From positions 372,001-436,000 of the forward strand of contig NZ_VLLE01000003.1 of the NCBI RefSeq assembly GCF_007830055.1: DNA of 64,000 bases, read 5' to 3'. Each line of letters begins with the position of its first letter. Within the stretch, counting starts at the first letter, position 1. This DNA comes from Lacibacter cauensis. Lineage in GTDB: Bacteria > Bacteroidota > Bacteroidia > Chitinophagales > Chitinophagaceae. Under the pieces are notes generated by a model. The model was not told where the DNA came from and did not search any database. It worked only from the letters and a program-made list of their open reading frames with translations. Both the position numbers and the translations under genes were made by a program. Positions 54,823-62,552 of the stretch are shown piece after piece.

Positions 54823-55281
54823 GTGAAACTGGAACAAGCCATACAAAGCACAAATTTCAAAAACGAAAATCATAAAGCAGTGTTGAATGTGTTGTATACT
54901 GCCTGGTGGTTAAAAACCATGATGAGCAGGGAATTGAAGCAGTTTGGGCTTACGCATGAGCAATACAATGTGTTACGTATTTTGAAGGGCAAGTCGCCGG
55001 AAGAAATGTGTGTAAAGGATATTGCAGGACGTATGATTGAAAAAAGCTCAAATGTGCCACGTATTATTGATCGGTTGGTGTTGAAAAAGCTGGTGAAGCG
55101 AACGACCGATGCAAATGATAAGCGCCATACCGTAATGGCACTTACAGCTGCTGGCTTAAATATTCTTGAGCTGAGTACGCAACGTATTAACAGCGTATTT
55201 GACCAGCATGTGAAGCTGAACGAAAACGATGCAGCCAAGTTGAACGAATTGCTGGAAATCATCAGACAACAGGAAAGTTGA
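54823..55281 (+). CDS. MarR-family transcriptional regulator
   Basis: A 152-residue winged-helix regulator starting at GTG 54823. The DNA-binding segment is GLTHEQYNVLRILKGKSPEE followed by VKDIAGRMIEKSSNVPRIID and a wing with KKLVKRTTDANDKRHTVMAL. MarR proteins sense phenolic or oxidising compounds, and an exact operator-like repeat is present in its own promoter and before the pirin gene. It most likely controls the pirin-YceI-pirin-reductase genes. The inducer is unknown; Cys in SPEEMCVKD could be redox-active, but this is only a guess. Confidence 0.93.
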   Translation: MKLEQAIQSTNFKNENHKAVLNVLYTAWWLKTMMSRELKQFGLTHEQYNVLRILKGKSPEEMCVKDIAGRMIEKSSNVPRIIDRLVLKKLVKRTTDANDKRHTVMALTAAGLNILELSTQRINSVFDQHVKLNENDAAKLNELLEIIRQQES

Positions 55282-55296
55282 TTTTTTTTAAACAAA

Positions 55297-55314
55297 TACA
55301 TGTATGTACATGTA
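55297..55314. promoter_or_regulatory. Putative MarR operator, copy 2
   Basis: TACATGTATGTACAT (55297-55311) plus GTA gives a nearly symmetric 18-mer, between the marR stop and the first pirin gene. It would let MarR control the pirin operon separately from its own gene. Confidence 0.65.
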
Positions 55315-55332
55315 ATATAAAAAGGAGTAAGT

Positions 55333-56046
55333 ATGAAAAAGGTATTACACAAAGCAGGAACCAGGGGCCATGCCAATCACGGATGGCTGAACAGTTACCA
55401 CAGCTTTAGTTTTGCCGGTTACTACAATCCCGAGCGCATTCATTTTGGTGCTTTACGGGTTTTGAATGATGATACTGTTGCAGCAGGTATGGGTTTTGGT
55501 ACGCACCCGCACGATAACATGGAAATTATTTCCATTCCATTAAGTGGCGACCTGAAGCATAAGGACAGTATGGGTAATGAAGCCATTATTAAACAGGGTG
55601 ATATCCAGGTGATGAGTGCAGGTACAGGTATTGCGCACAGCGAAATGAATGCACGTAAAGACCAAGAGGTAAAGTTTTTACAGATATGGGTGTTCCCCAA
55701 CAAGAAAAATGTAGAGCCCCGCTACGGACAAATAACTCTCGATGAAAGTAAAATGAAAAATAATCTGCTGCAGGTGCTTAGTCCTAATGCAGATGACGAG
55801 GGTGTTTGGATTCACCAGGATGCATGGTTTAGCCTTGGCAATCTGGAAAAAGGATTTTCAGCCGAGTATAAATTGAAGTCTGCTGAGAACGGCGTGTATG
55901 CTTTTGTTCTTGAAGGTGATGTTACCATTAATGGTGAAGCACTTAACAAAAGAGACGGACTTGGCATCAGCGAAACAGATGTACTAAATATTCAGGCAGA
56001 TGCTGACGCACGATTATTACTGATGGAAGTACCTATGTTGAAATAG
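55333..56046 (+). CDS. Pirin-family bicupin (quercetinase-like), first copy
   Basis: A 237-residue cytoplasmic bicupin with a good Shine-Dalgarno (AAAGGAG, 55321-55327). The N-terminal cupin has metal ligands in FGTHPHDNMEIISIPLSG and AGTGIAHSEMNARKDQE. A second cupin follows. Pirin proteins of bacteria act as quercetin 2,3-dioxygenases or redox-linked regulators; metal is usually iron. Neighbours (MarR, YceI, a second pirin and a flavin reductase) point to a response to redox-active or aromatic compounds, perhaps plant flavonoids, in line with pectin use, but this is inferred. Confidence 0.9.
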   Translation: MKKVLHKAGTRGHANHGWLNSYHSFSFAGYYNPERIHFGALRVLNDDTVAAGMGFGTHPHDNMEIISIPLSGDLKHKDSMGNEAIIKQGDIQVMSAGTGIAHSEMNARKDQEVKFLQIWVFPNKKNVEPRYGQITLDESKMKNNLLQVLSPNADDEGVWIHQDAWFSLGNLEKGFSAEYKLKSAENGVYAFVLEGDVTINGEALNKRDGLGISETDVLNIQADADARLLLMEVPMLK

Positions 56047-56093
56047 ACAATTTTTAAAACAAATACTTAAACAAAAAACAAAATCTAAACACA

Positions 56094-56615
56094 ATGGCAA
56101 CGTACAAAATTGATGCAGCACACAGCGACATTATTTTTAAAGTAAAACACCTGATGATTACAACAGTTACAGGTCAGTTTAAAACATTTGATGCTACATT
56201 AACTGCAGAAGCAGAAGATTTTTCTGATGCAGTGGTAACCTTTACAGCAGACATTAACAGCGTAGACACCCGTAACGAGCAACGTGATGGTCATCTGAAA
56301 AGCGATGATTTCTTCGCAGCAGAAAAATATCCTGAACTGAAGTTTACTTCTACATCATTTACAAAAAGCGATGATGGTTATGTGGTGAAAGGTGACTTAA
56401 CCATCCGTGATGTAACAAAACCAATTGAACTGAAAGCTGAGTATGCAGGTTTAATGGTAGATCCATGGGGTCAGACAAAAGTTGGTTTTGAAGCAGAAGG
56501 TAAAATCAAACGTAAAGAATTTGGCTTGGGCTGGGATGCAGTTACAGAAGCTGGTGGTGTAGTGGTAAGTGACGATGTAAAACTGCAGTTCCATGTTCAG
56601 TTTGTGAAGCAATAA
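56094..56615 (+). CDS. YceI-family lipid-binding protein (cytoplasmic form)
   Basis: A 173-residue lipocalin-like beta-barrel: TYKIDAAHSDIIFKVKHLMI at the N-terminus, then VTFTADINSVDTRNEQRDGH and FGLGWDAVTEAGGVVVSDDV at the end, all family landmarks. YceI proteins bind polyisoprenoid or other hydrophobic ligands; many have a signal peptide, but this one has none, so it stays in the cytoplasm. It lies between two pirin genes in the MarR cluster. The length is typical. Confidence 0.93.
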   Translation: MATYKIDAAHSDIIFKVKHLMITTVTGQFKTFDATLTAEAEDFSDAVVTFTADINSVDTRNEQRDGHLKSDDFFAAEKYPELKFTSTSFTKSDDGYVVKGDLTIRDVTKPIELKAEYAGLMVDPWGQTKVGFEAEGKIKRKEFGLGWDAVTEAGGVVVSDDVKLQFHVQFVKQ

Positions 56616-56652
56616 GTAAAGCAATCGTAAGAGCATTTTAAGAAAAACAGTT

Positions 56653-57513
56653 ATGAAACAGATCAAGTACATCAGGAGAGCGGCTCCCCCACACATGGTA
56701 GGAGATGGGTTTAAAGTGAGAACGTTTATTTCGTCGGCGATGTGGAAAGACCTGAGCCCTTTCCTGATGCTTGATTACATTGAACCCACCAATTATTTAC
56801 CAACCGATCATCCCCGTGGTGTAGATGTACATCCGCACAAAGGTTTTGAAACGGTGAGTATTTTATGGGAAGGTGCATTGGCGCATGAAGACAGCAGCGG
56901 TGGTAAGGGCAAATTATTTGCAGGCGATGTGCAGTGGATGACAGCAGGTGCCGGCATCTTACACAAAGAATTTCACGAAGAAGAGTTTAGCAAAAAAGGC
57001 GGTGTATTGCACGGTGCCCAGCTTTGGGTAAACCTTCCGGCAAAAAACAAAGCAACAGCGCCGGCCTACCAGGATATACGATCAACCAATATTCCGGAAA
57101 TAACATTAACGGATGAAAAAGGCAAAATAAGAATCATTGCCGGAGAAATGAATGGCGTAAAAGGCCCTGCCAACACATTTACCCGTATTAATATTTTTGA
57201 TGCACATGTGCATGCCGACGCCGCTTTTGAATTTAACGTAACAGAGGGCGATCATACTACGGTACTTGTTTTAAAAGGCACCGTACTCATCAACGATGAA
57301 AAAACGGCAAGAGAAGGTGATATGCTCCTGTTCGACAATGCTGGTGCTACCATTCACGTGCAAACAAATAATGAAACACATTTGTTATTGTTAAGTGGTG
57401 AGCCGATTAATGAGCCGGTAGCAGCGTATGGTCCTTTTGTAATGAACACGCAACAGGAAATTATTGAGGCGATTGATGATTTTAATGCCGGTAAATTCGG
57501 ACATCTCAATTAG
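56653..57513 (+). CDS. Pirin-family bicupin, second copy
   Basis: A 286-residue pirin. The N-terminal cupin has metal ligands in DVHPHKGFETVSIL and AGAGILHKEFHEEE, and the C-terminal Pirin_C region has DHTTVLVLKGTVLINDEK. It is longer than the first pirin and belongs to a different subgroup by its N-terminus (AAPPHMVGDGFKVRTF). The two pirins may have different substrates. The gene is 37 nt after the YceI gene and ahead of a flavin reductase gene. Confidence 0.92.
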   Translation: MKQIKYIRRAAPPHMVGDGFKVRTFISSAMWKDLSPFLMLDYIEPTNYLPTDHPRGVDVHPHKGFETVSILWEGALAHEDSSGGKGKLFAGDVQWMTAGAGILHKEFHEEEFSKKGGVLHGAQLWVNLPAKNKATAPAYQDIRSTNIPEITLTDEKGKIRIIAGEMNGVKGPANTFTRINIFDAHVHADAAFEFNVTEGDHTTVLVLKGTVLINDEKTAREGDMLLFDNAGATIHVQTNNETHLLLLSGEPINEPVAAYGPFVMNTQQEIIEAIDDFNAGKFGHLN

Positions 57514-57570
57514 GAGAGACTATTTTTGAACTTTAATGCAACAGCGGAAAAGGAAAGGAGGAATACTATT

Positions 57571-58128
57571 ATGAATATTGAAATTATTACAGGAAGCCCC
57601 AGAGAAAACAGCGTAACCAACCGTGTAGCCATCTTTCTCAAACAGCTTCTTGAAAAAAATACAACGCACACCGTTGACATTATTGATGTGCGGGAGTGGA
57701 ACCTTCCACTTTTACAGGACGTGTTTGTATCGGTAGATGCTACTCCTGAAGAATTTAAGCCTTTAAGCAAACGGATGTTCGCAGCCAATGCGTTTATCCT
57801 TGTAACACCCGAATACAATGGTAGTTATACACCTGCCATGAAAAACCTGCTTGATCATTATCCCAAACAAACACACAAGGCGTTTGGTATTGTTACAGCA
57901 AGCCCTGGTCCTTTAGGCGGTATTCGGGCAACGCAGCAAATGCAATTGCTGATTAATGCTTTATTCGGTATAGCCAGTCCTTATATGTTAATTGTGGGTG
58001 GTGTGGATAAGAAATTTGATGAGCGCGGAAACCTTGTAGATCAATCATTTCAGAAAAATGTTGATGTTTTTATAAGGGAATTTTTATGGCTGGCCGAAAG
58101 CCTTTACCCCGAAACGGTGTTGAATTAA
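57571..58128 (+). CDS. NADPH-dependent FMN reductase / quinone reductase-like
   Basis: The start is ATG 57571 because a strong Shine-Dalgarno (GGAAAGGAGG near 57552-57561) lies just before it; a start at 57526 is less likely. The 185-residue flavodoxin-fold protein has the FMN phosphate loop ITGSPRENSVTNRVA and the ring-binding motif TPEYNGSYTPAMKNLLDH. Such enzymes reduce quinones, azo dyes or flavins with NADPH. It ends the MarR-pirin cluster, in line with a role in removing quinones or redox-cycling phenolics. The spacing to the second pirin gene is 57 nt. Confidence 0.92.
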   Translation: MNIEIITGSPRENSVTNRVAIFLKQLLEKNTTHTVDIIDVREWNLPLLQDVFVSVDATPEEFKPLSKRMFAANAFILVTPEYNGSYTPAMKNLLDHYPKQTHKAFGIVTASPGPLGGIRATQQMQLLINALFGIASPYMLIVGGVDKKFDERGNLVDQSFQKNVDVFIREFLWLAESLYPETVLN

Positions 58129-58152
58129 TGCAGGAATGTTGCAACAGGTTCT

Positions 58153-58160
58153 TACCTTTG
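58153..58160 (+). promoter_or_regulatory. -7 box of the purF-like gene
   Basis: TACCTTTG, exact for TAnnTTTG, 54 nt before the start. No TTTG at the expected -33 spacing. Confidence 0.5.
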
Positions 58161-58214
58161 CGCCTTCCACAACCGTAGTTAAGAAAACGGCGGTTGATTT
58201 CTGATACAACAATC

Positions 58215-60062
58215 ATGAGCGACGAAATAAAACACGAATGTGGCCTTGCCTTCATTCGTTTACGCAAACCCTTCTCGCATTACCAGAAACAATATGGCTC
58301 GGTGCTGTATGGCCTTAACAAGCTGTACCTCCTTATGGAAAAGCAGCACAACCGTGGACAAGACGGTGCCGGTATAGCAGCCGTTAAGCTGGATGTTGAA
58401 CCGGGTTATCCTTTCCTGCACCGTTTACGCAGCAGTGCACCCCAACCAATTGCCGACTTGTTCTTTAAAGTAGGACAGGAAGTGCAGGAGCTGGAAAAAT
58501 ATCAACCCGATATTAAACAGCATGCTGGCTTAATGAAAGGCCATTTGCCTTTTTTAGGTGAGCTGATGTTGGGGCATCTCCGCTACGGAACACAGGGAAA
58601 GAACAACGTAGAGTTTTGTCATCCTTTTATTAAACGCAATACCAATACAGCCCGTAACCTCGCCCTCGCAGGTAACTTCAATCTTGTCAATACAGATGAA
58701 CTTTTCGGATTGGTGAATATTGACCCGGGTGAGTTTCAGCGCCAGAGTGATTTGGCAGCCATGATGGAAGTGGTGCATCATTTTCTTGTAAAGGAAGATG
58801 AGATCAACCCAAACAATCCGTCGGTACTGAATGTGCTGAAAAAAGCAACGCCGTTGTTTGATGGTGGTTACACTATTGGTGGTATGACGGGTAATGGAGC
58901 CAGCTTTGTAATGCGTGATGCACATGGTATCCGTCCGGCTTATTACTATATTGATGAGGAAGTGATTGTGGCTGCAAGTGAGCGTGCAGCTATTCGTACC
59001 ACCTTTAATGTGGGCGAAAACGAAGTGCTGGAATTAATGCCCGGCCAGGCGTTAATTGTTGAGTCGAACGGTCAATACCATATTGAACAGGTAATTGAAC
59101 CGAAAGAAAGAAGAGCCTGCTCGTTCGAACGTATTTATTTCAGCCGTGGCAGCGATGAAAAAATTTATCGTGAGCGGATTACACTTGGTTATAAACTCAG
59201 CAAACGTATTCTTGAAAACATCAACTACGATTTAAAGAATACCATCTTCTCTTATATTCCCAATACAGCCGAAGTTGCATTTTTTGGTTTGGTAAAAGGT
59301 ATGGAAGATTATCTTAACCAGATCAAAGTACAGCGTATCCTCAGCTGGGGAAATGATTTTGATGAAGAGAAGCTGAATGAGATGATTACCCGCAAGATCC
59401 GCCAGGAAAAAATTGCGATCAAGGATGTGAAGCTGCGCACGTTTATTACCGAAGACAGCAGTCGCAACGAAATGGTACAACACGTGTACGATGTTACATA
59501 TGGCACCGTTCGTCGTGGAGAAGATACCTTGGTGGTAATCGACGATTCGATTGTACGTGGTACGACGCTGAAAGAAAGTATTGTACGCATGTTAGGTCGT
59601 TTGGGTCCAAAGAAAATTATTGTTGTATCAAGTGCCCCGCAAATCCGTTACCCGGATTGTTACGGTATTGATATGAGCAAGCTGGGCGACTTTGTTGCAT
59701 TTCGTGCGGCCATTGAATTACTGAAGGAGCGGGGAATGGAACATGTAATTACAGAGGCTCACGATACCATTAAAGAATTGCAACGCAATAACCAGCTGCA
59801 TACCGAAAACGTGGTGCGCCGTATTTATAAGCCATTTACAACAGAAGAGATCAGCGATAAAATTGCACAGTTGATTACACCTGCAGGATTTTCAATTCCT
59901 GTACAGGTAATTTACCAGAACATTGAAGACCTGCACGCCAGCTGTCCTACAAACACAGGCGATTGGTATTTTACAGGTAACTATCCTACCCCGGGTGGTA
60001 ACAGGGTTTGTAACAAAGCTTTGTTGAACTTCCTCGATGGAAAAAATGTTCGTGGTTATTAA
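58215..60062 (+). CDS. PurF-type amidophosphoribosyltransferase, long form
   Basis: The start is ATG 58215 (MSDEIKHECGLAF); an upstream ATG at 58194 is less likely. The N-terminal Cys9 is the expected glutaminase nucleophile after propeptide removal. The Ntn glutaminase domain (about 9-290) is followed by a PRTase domain with the PRPP loop VVIDDSIVRGTT near residue 439. At 615 residues it is clearly longer than standard PurF (about 470-510), with insertions such as EKQHNRGQDGAGIAA and a C-terminal extension containing two Cys (ASCPTNTGDWYF, NRVCNKALL). Long paralogues of this type occur in Bacteroidota beside a normal PurF; whether this is the purine enzyme is open. Confidence 0.85.
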   Translation: MSDEIKHECGLAFIRLRKPFSHYQKQYGSVLYGLNKLYLLMEKQHNRGQDGAGIAAVKLDVEPGYPFLHRLRSSAPQPIADLFFKVGQEVQELEKYQPDIKQHAGLMKGHLPFLGELMLGHLRYGTQGKNNVEFCHPFIKRNTNTARNLALAGNFNLVNTDELFGLVNIDPGEFQRQSDLAAMMEVVHHFLVKEDEINPNNPSVLNVLKKATPLFDGGYTIGGMTGNGASFVMRDAHGIRPAYYYIDEEVIVAASERAAIRTTFNVGENEVLELMPGQALIVESNGQYHIEQVIEPKERRACSFERIYFSRGSDEKIYRERITLGYKLSKRILENINYDLKNTIFSYIPNTAEVAFFGLVKGMEDYLNQIKVQRILSWGNDFDEEKLNEMITRKIRQEKIAIKDVKLRTFITEDSSRNEMVQHVYDVTYGTVRRGEDTLVVIDDSIVRGTTLKESIVRMLGRLGPKKIIVVSSAPQIRYPDCYGIDMSKLGDFVAFRAAIELLKERGMEHVITEAHDTIKELQRNNQLHTENVVRRIYKPFTTEEISDKIAQLITPAGFSIPVQVIYQNIEDLHASCPTNTGDWYFTGNYPTPGGNRVCNKALLNFLDGKNVRGY

Positions 60063-60161
60063 AAATACCCACGGAGTTTTTCGTCTTTGGTAAAATTTTT
60101 GTTGTACTAAAACGTCCGTCTTTAAAATCAAAATATCGAGCCGGAAAAATACTGAAGAGAG

Positions 60162-60190
60162 AACCATCTGGAACAACAGGTGGTTTTTTT
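60162..60190 (+). terminator. Terminator after the purF-like gene
   Basis: AACCATCTG (60162-60170) pairs with CAGGTGGTT (60177-60185), with one G-T pair, followed by a T-run. It lies 29 nt before the SixA-like start. Confidence 0.85.
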
Positions 60191-60218
60191 ATTGCGGTTG
60201 AATGCTTACTTTCAGAAG

Positions 60219-60713
60219 ATGAAATCGTTGTTTCTTATTCGCCATGCAAAAAGCAGCTGGGATAGCCCTCAGCAAAACGATTTTGACCGGCCGCTGAATG
60301 CACGAGGTATAAAAGATGCTCCGGTAATGGCAAAAAAGCTGTTCGATCGGAATGTACAGATCGATGCATTTATCAGCAGTCCGGCAGTACGGGCAAAACA
60401 AACCTGCGAATTCTTCGTGGAGGCATTTGATAAAAGCAAAGCCGATATCCAATTATTGTCGCAGCTATACCTGCCGGAACCTTCTGTATTTGAAGAAACA
60501 ATTAGCTCGCTGCCCGACAGCCTCGACGCCGTTGCAATTTTCTCGCACAACAATGGCATCACCGAATTTGCAAATCAATTAAGCAGTGCAAAAATTGACA
60601 ACATGCCTACCTGCTGCATTTTTGCAGTTAAAATTGAAACCGACAGCTGGAGCAAATTTGCAAAAGCAAAGAAGAACTTCTGGTTTGTTGATTATCCCAA
60701 ATTAATTGGTTGA
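60219..60713 (+). CDS. SixA-like histidine phosphatase
   Basis: A 164-residue phosphatase of the histidine-acid branch. The start is ATG 60219, giving the motif FLIRHAKSSWDSPQQ directly at the N-terminus; the open frame upstream is in the terminator region. Catalytic His10 is in LIRHAKSS, the second Arg-containing segment is FISSPAVRAKQTCEFF, and the second His is in FSHNNGITEF. SixA removes phosphate from phosphohistidine proteins. It stands alone after a terminator. Confidence 0.92.
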   Translation: MKSLFLIRHAKSSWDSPQQNDFDRPLNARGIKDAPVMAKKLFDRNVQIDAFISSPAVRAKQTCEFFVEAFDKSKADIQLLSQLYLPEPSVFEETISSLPDSLDAVAIFSHNNGITEFANQLSSAKIDNMPTCCIFAVKIETDSWSKFAKAKKNFWFVDYPKLIG

Positions 60714-60718
60714 TACAA

Positions 60719-61117
60719 TTACAGTTTTGTAAACTGTAATTCTTTGGTAGGATTGGCTCTGTCGTTATGAAACAATACCTGCTTGTAAGTAAGCAGCTTG
60801 TTAAACCAAAGATGACTTATTTCTGATAACTCCTGTTCGGTGCTGGTGATGTTGATAGTAAAATTATCGGCCCGTGGGTCTTCGTTCCATGTACCTGCAA
60901 AGGTTTGGGTGCCATTACTTACGTTTACAGTTTTATCGTTGTTAAAACGAAACTGCCAGCCGGAATAAAGATACGTGTAGTTATTATTGTTTTGTTTGTA
61001 CAGGGAAATACGCCATACGCCATCTGTAAGAATGCTTTGCAGCGGCGGGGTATCTTGGGGTTTTCTGCAGGAGCCGAACACACCTAGTAGCAACAAAACC
61101 GGCAGAAGCTTATTCAT
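60719..61117 (-). CDS. Small lipoprotein, lipocalin-like
   Basis: A 132-residue lipoprotein with lipobox FGSC (Cys17). The mature part has WRISLYKQNNNNYTYLYSGW, FRFNNDKTVNVSNGTQTFAG and a Tyr/Asn-rich pattern of antiparallel strands, resembling lipocalin-like domains. No catalytic motif or clear homologue was recognised. It is convergent with the SixA gene and ends 5 nt from its stop. Confidence 0.8.
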   Translation of the reverse strand: MNKLLPVLLLLGVFGSCRKPQDTPPLQSILTDGVWRISLYKQNNNNYTYLYSGWQFRFNNDKTVNVSNGTQTFAGTWNEDPRADNFTINITSTEQELSEISHLWFNKLLTYKQVLFHNDRANPTKELQFTKL

Positions 61118-61180
61118 GGTGATTTCAAGTTTGGGTAATGTGAAGATATAAACGTTTTTCTTACTGTTTAAGTACGTAAT

Positions 61181-61213
61181 AAAAAAGGTTACCGATTTAC
61201 GGTAACCTTTTTT
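61181..61213 (-). terminator. Bidirectional terminator downstream of the amidohydrolase genes
   Basis: A 13-bp stem AAAAAAGGTTACC/GGTAACCTTTTTT (61181-61193 with 61201-61213) has T-runs in both directions. It ends the minus-strand amidohydrolase operon. Confidence 0.9.
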
Positions 61214-61233
61214 ATTAAGCTAAGTAGCTTGTA

Positions 61234-62541
61234 TTACTTTATCCCGTACTTATACTTATAGCGCTCGTTCAGTTGTTTGTGCTTATCGTCAAGGCTTGAT
61301 TGGCGGCCCTGGATAAACACCGTTGTAACAATGCTCGATTTCATATCCAGGATATCCCCTTCAGAAATAACAATATTTGCATCCTTACCTACTTCGAGGG
61401 AACCGGTAACATTGTCAATACCGAGGATTTTTGCAGCATTTAATGTAATAGCCGTAAGTGCCTGCTCTTTGGTAATACCATAGGCAGCTGCCGTACCTGC
61501 ATTGAATGGAAGATTGCGTCCTCTGGTTTGTCCATCTTCATCGTTAATAGCATACAGCACACCTGCATCCTGCAGATAAGTAGCCGATTTGTAAGGAAGA
61601 TCCACATCGTCATCCGTCATGGTTGGCAATGCATGGCGTTGGGCAAGTATTACAGCAATGTTATTCAGCTTCAGTAAATCTGCAATTTGCCAGCTTTCAC
61701 TACCGCCAACAATCACCACATCAAAGCCAAACTCTTTTGCAAAATCAACTGCTACCAGCATTTCTTTTACAATATCGCAATGCACAAACAGCTTTTGTTT
61801 TTTCTCAAACAATGCTTTTGTTGCTTCGTATTTCAAATTTGTTTTGCTGTGTGTCGTTTCTTTCAGATAAACCTTTGCCTCACGGAAAAAGTCTTTGATG
61901 TTTTCTACTTCGGCCAATGCTTCTTTTACTCTGTCTGCACTGCTTCTTGTTTCTGCGCCACCGCCAAAACCACCAAACCGTGAAGGGCGGGGAAGTAACG
62001 ACGGCATGTTGATGTGCATTTGTCCATCGGCTTTATAAATTGCATCTTCCCAGTTCCATGCATCAAGTTGCACAACAGTTGATGAACCGCTGATGGTGCC
62101 ACCTTGCGGTACAACGTTGGCAAACAGGATGCCGTTGCTGCGTAAAGTGCCGATTACTTTTGAATCGGTATTATAAGCAACAATCGAACGGATGTTGGGG
62201 TTGTACAAACCGATTTCTGTATGATCGATCGTTGCACGTACACTGTTTACTTCTACCAGGCCCAGTTGCGAAGACGAAAGAATTAAACCGGGATATACAT
62301 GCTTGCCTTTGGCATCAATCACTTTCCCACCGCTTGCAGGAGCAGTTTGACCTACCGCTTTAATTTTTCCGTTTTCAAACGTAATGAATCCATTGCTGAT
62401 AACTGTACCATTGCCAACATGAATAGTAGCATTGGTAATGGTTATTGTTTCGGTTTGTTTACCGGCAGGATAAACTGTTTCCTGTGCAGATGCAAAAACA
62501 GCTGCCAGTAAAAGTTGTATACTTAAAATTAGTTTCTTCAT
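61234..62541 (-). CDS. Amidohydrolase-fold protein lacking metal ligands (probable pseudoenzyme)
   Basis: A 435-residue secreted protein (signal peptide QLLLAAVFASAQ). It has the amidohydrolase composite-domain start (ITITNATIHVGNGTVI) and the C-terminal signature VGKDANIVISEGDILDM, so the fold is clear. The canonical metal-binding H-x-H after the first strand is absent: the segment reads YPGLILSSSQLG (residues 83-94). The second strand-end His also appears lost (VVIVGGSESW), and the final Asp motif reads AINDEDGQT. The upstream neighbour keeps all these residues. It is probably a non-catalytic partner; alternative: a protein with a diverged, unknown metal site. Confidence 0.85.
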   Translation of the reverse strand: MKKLILSIQLLLAAVFASAQETVYPAGKQTETITITNATIHVGNGTVISNGFITFENGKIKAVGQTAPASGGKVIDAKGKHVYPGLILSSSQLGLVEVNSVRATIDHTEIGLYNPNIRSIVAYNTDSKVIGTLRSNGILFANVVPQGGTISGSSTVVQLDAWNWEDAIYKADGQMHINMPSLLPRPSRFGGFGGGAETRSSADRVKEALAEVENIKDFFREAKVYLKETTHSKTNLKYEATKALFEKKQKLFVHCDIVKEMLVAVDFAKEFGFDVVIVGGSESWQIADLLKLNNIAVILAQRHALPTMTDDDVDLPYKSATYLQDAGVLYAINDEDGQTRGRNLPFNAGTAAAYGITKEQALTAITLNAAKILGIDNVTGSLEVGKDANIVISEGDILDMKSSIVTTVFIQGRQSSLDDKHKQLNERYKYKYGIK

Positions 62542-62552
62542 TGCAGTAAGTT

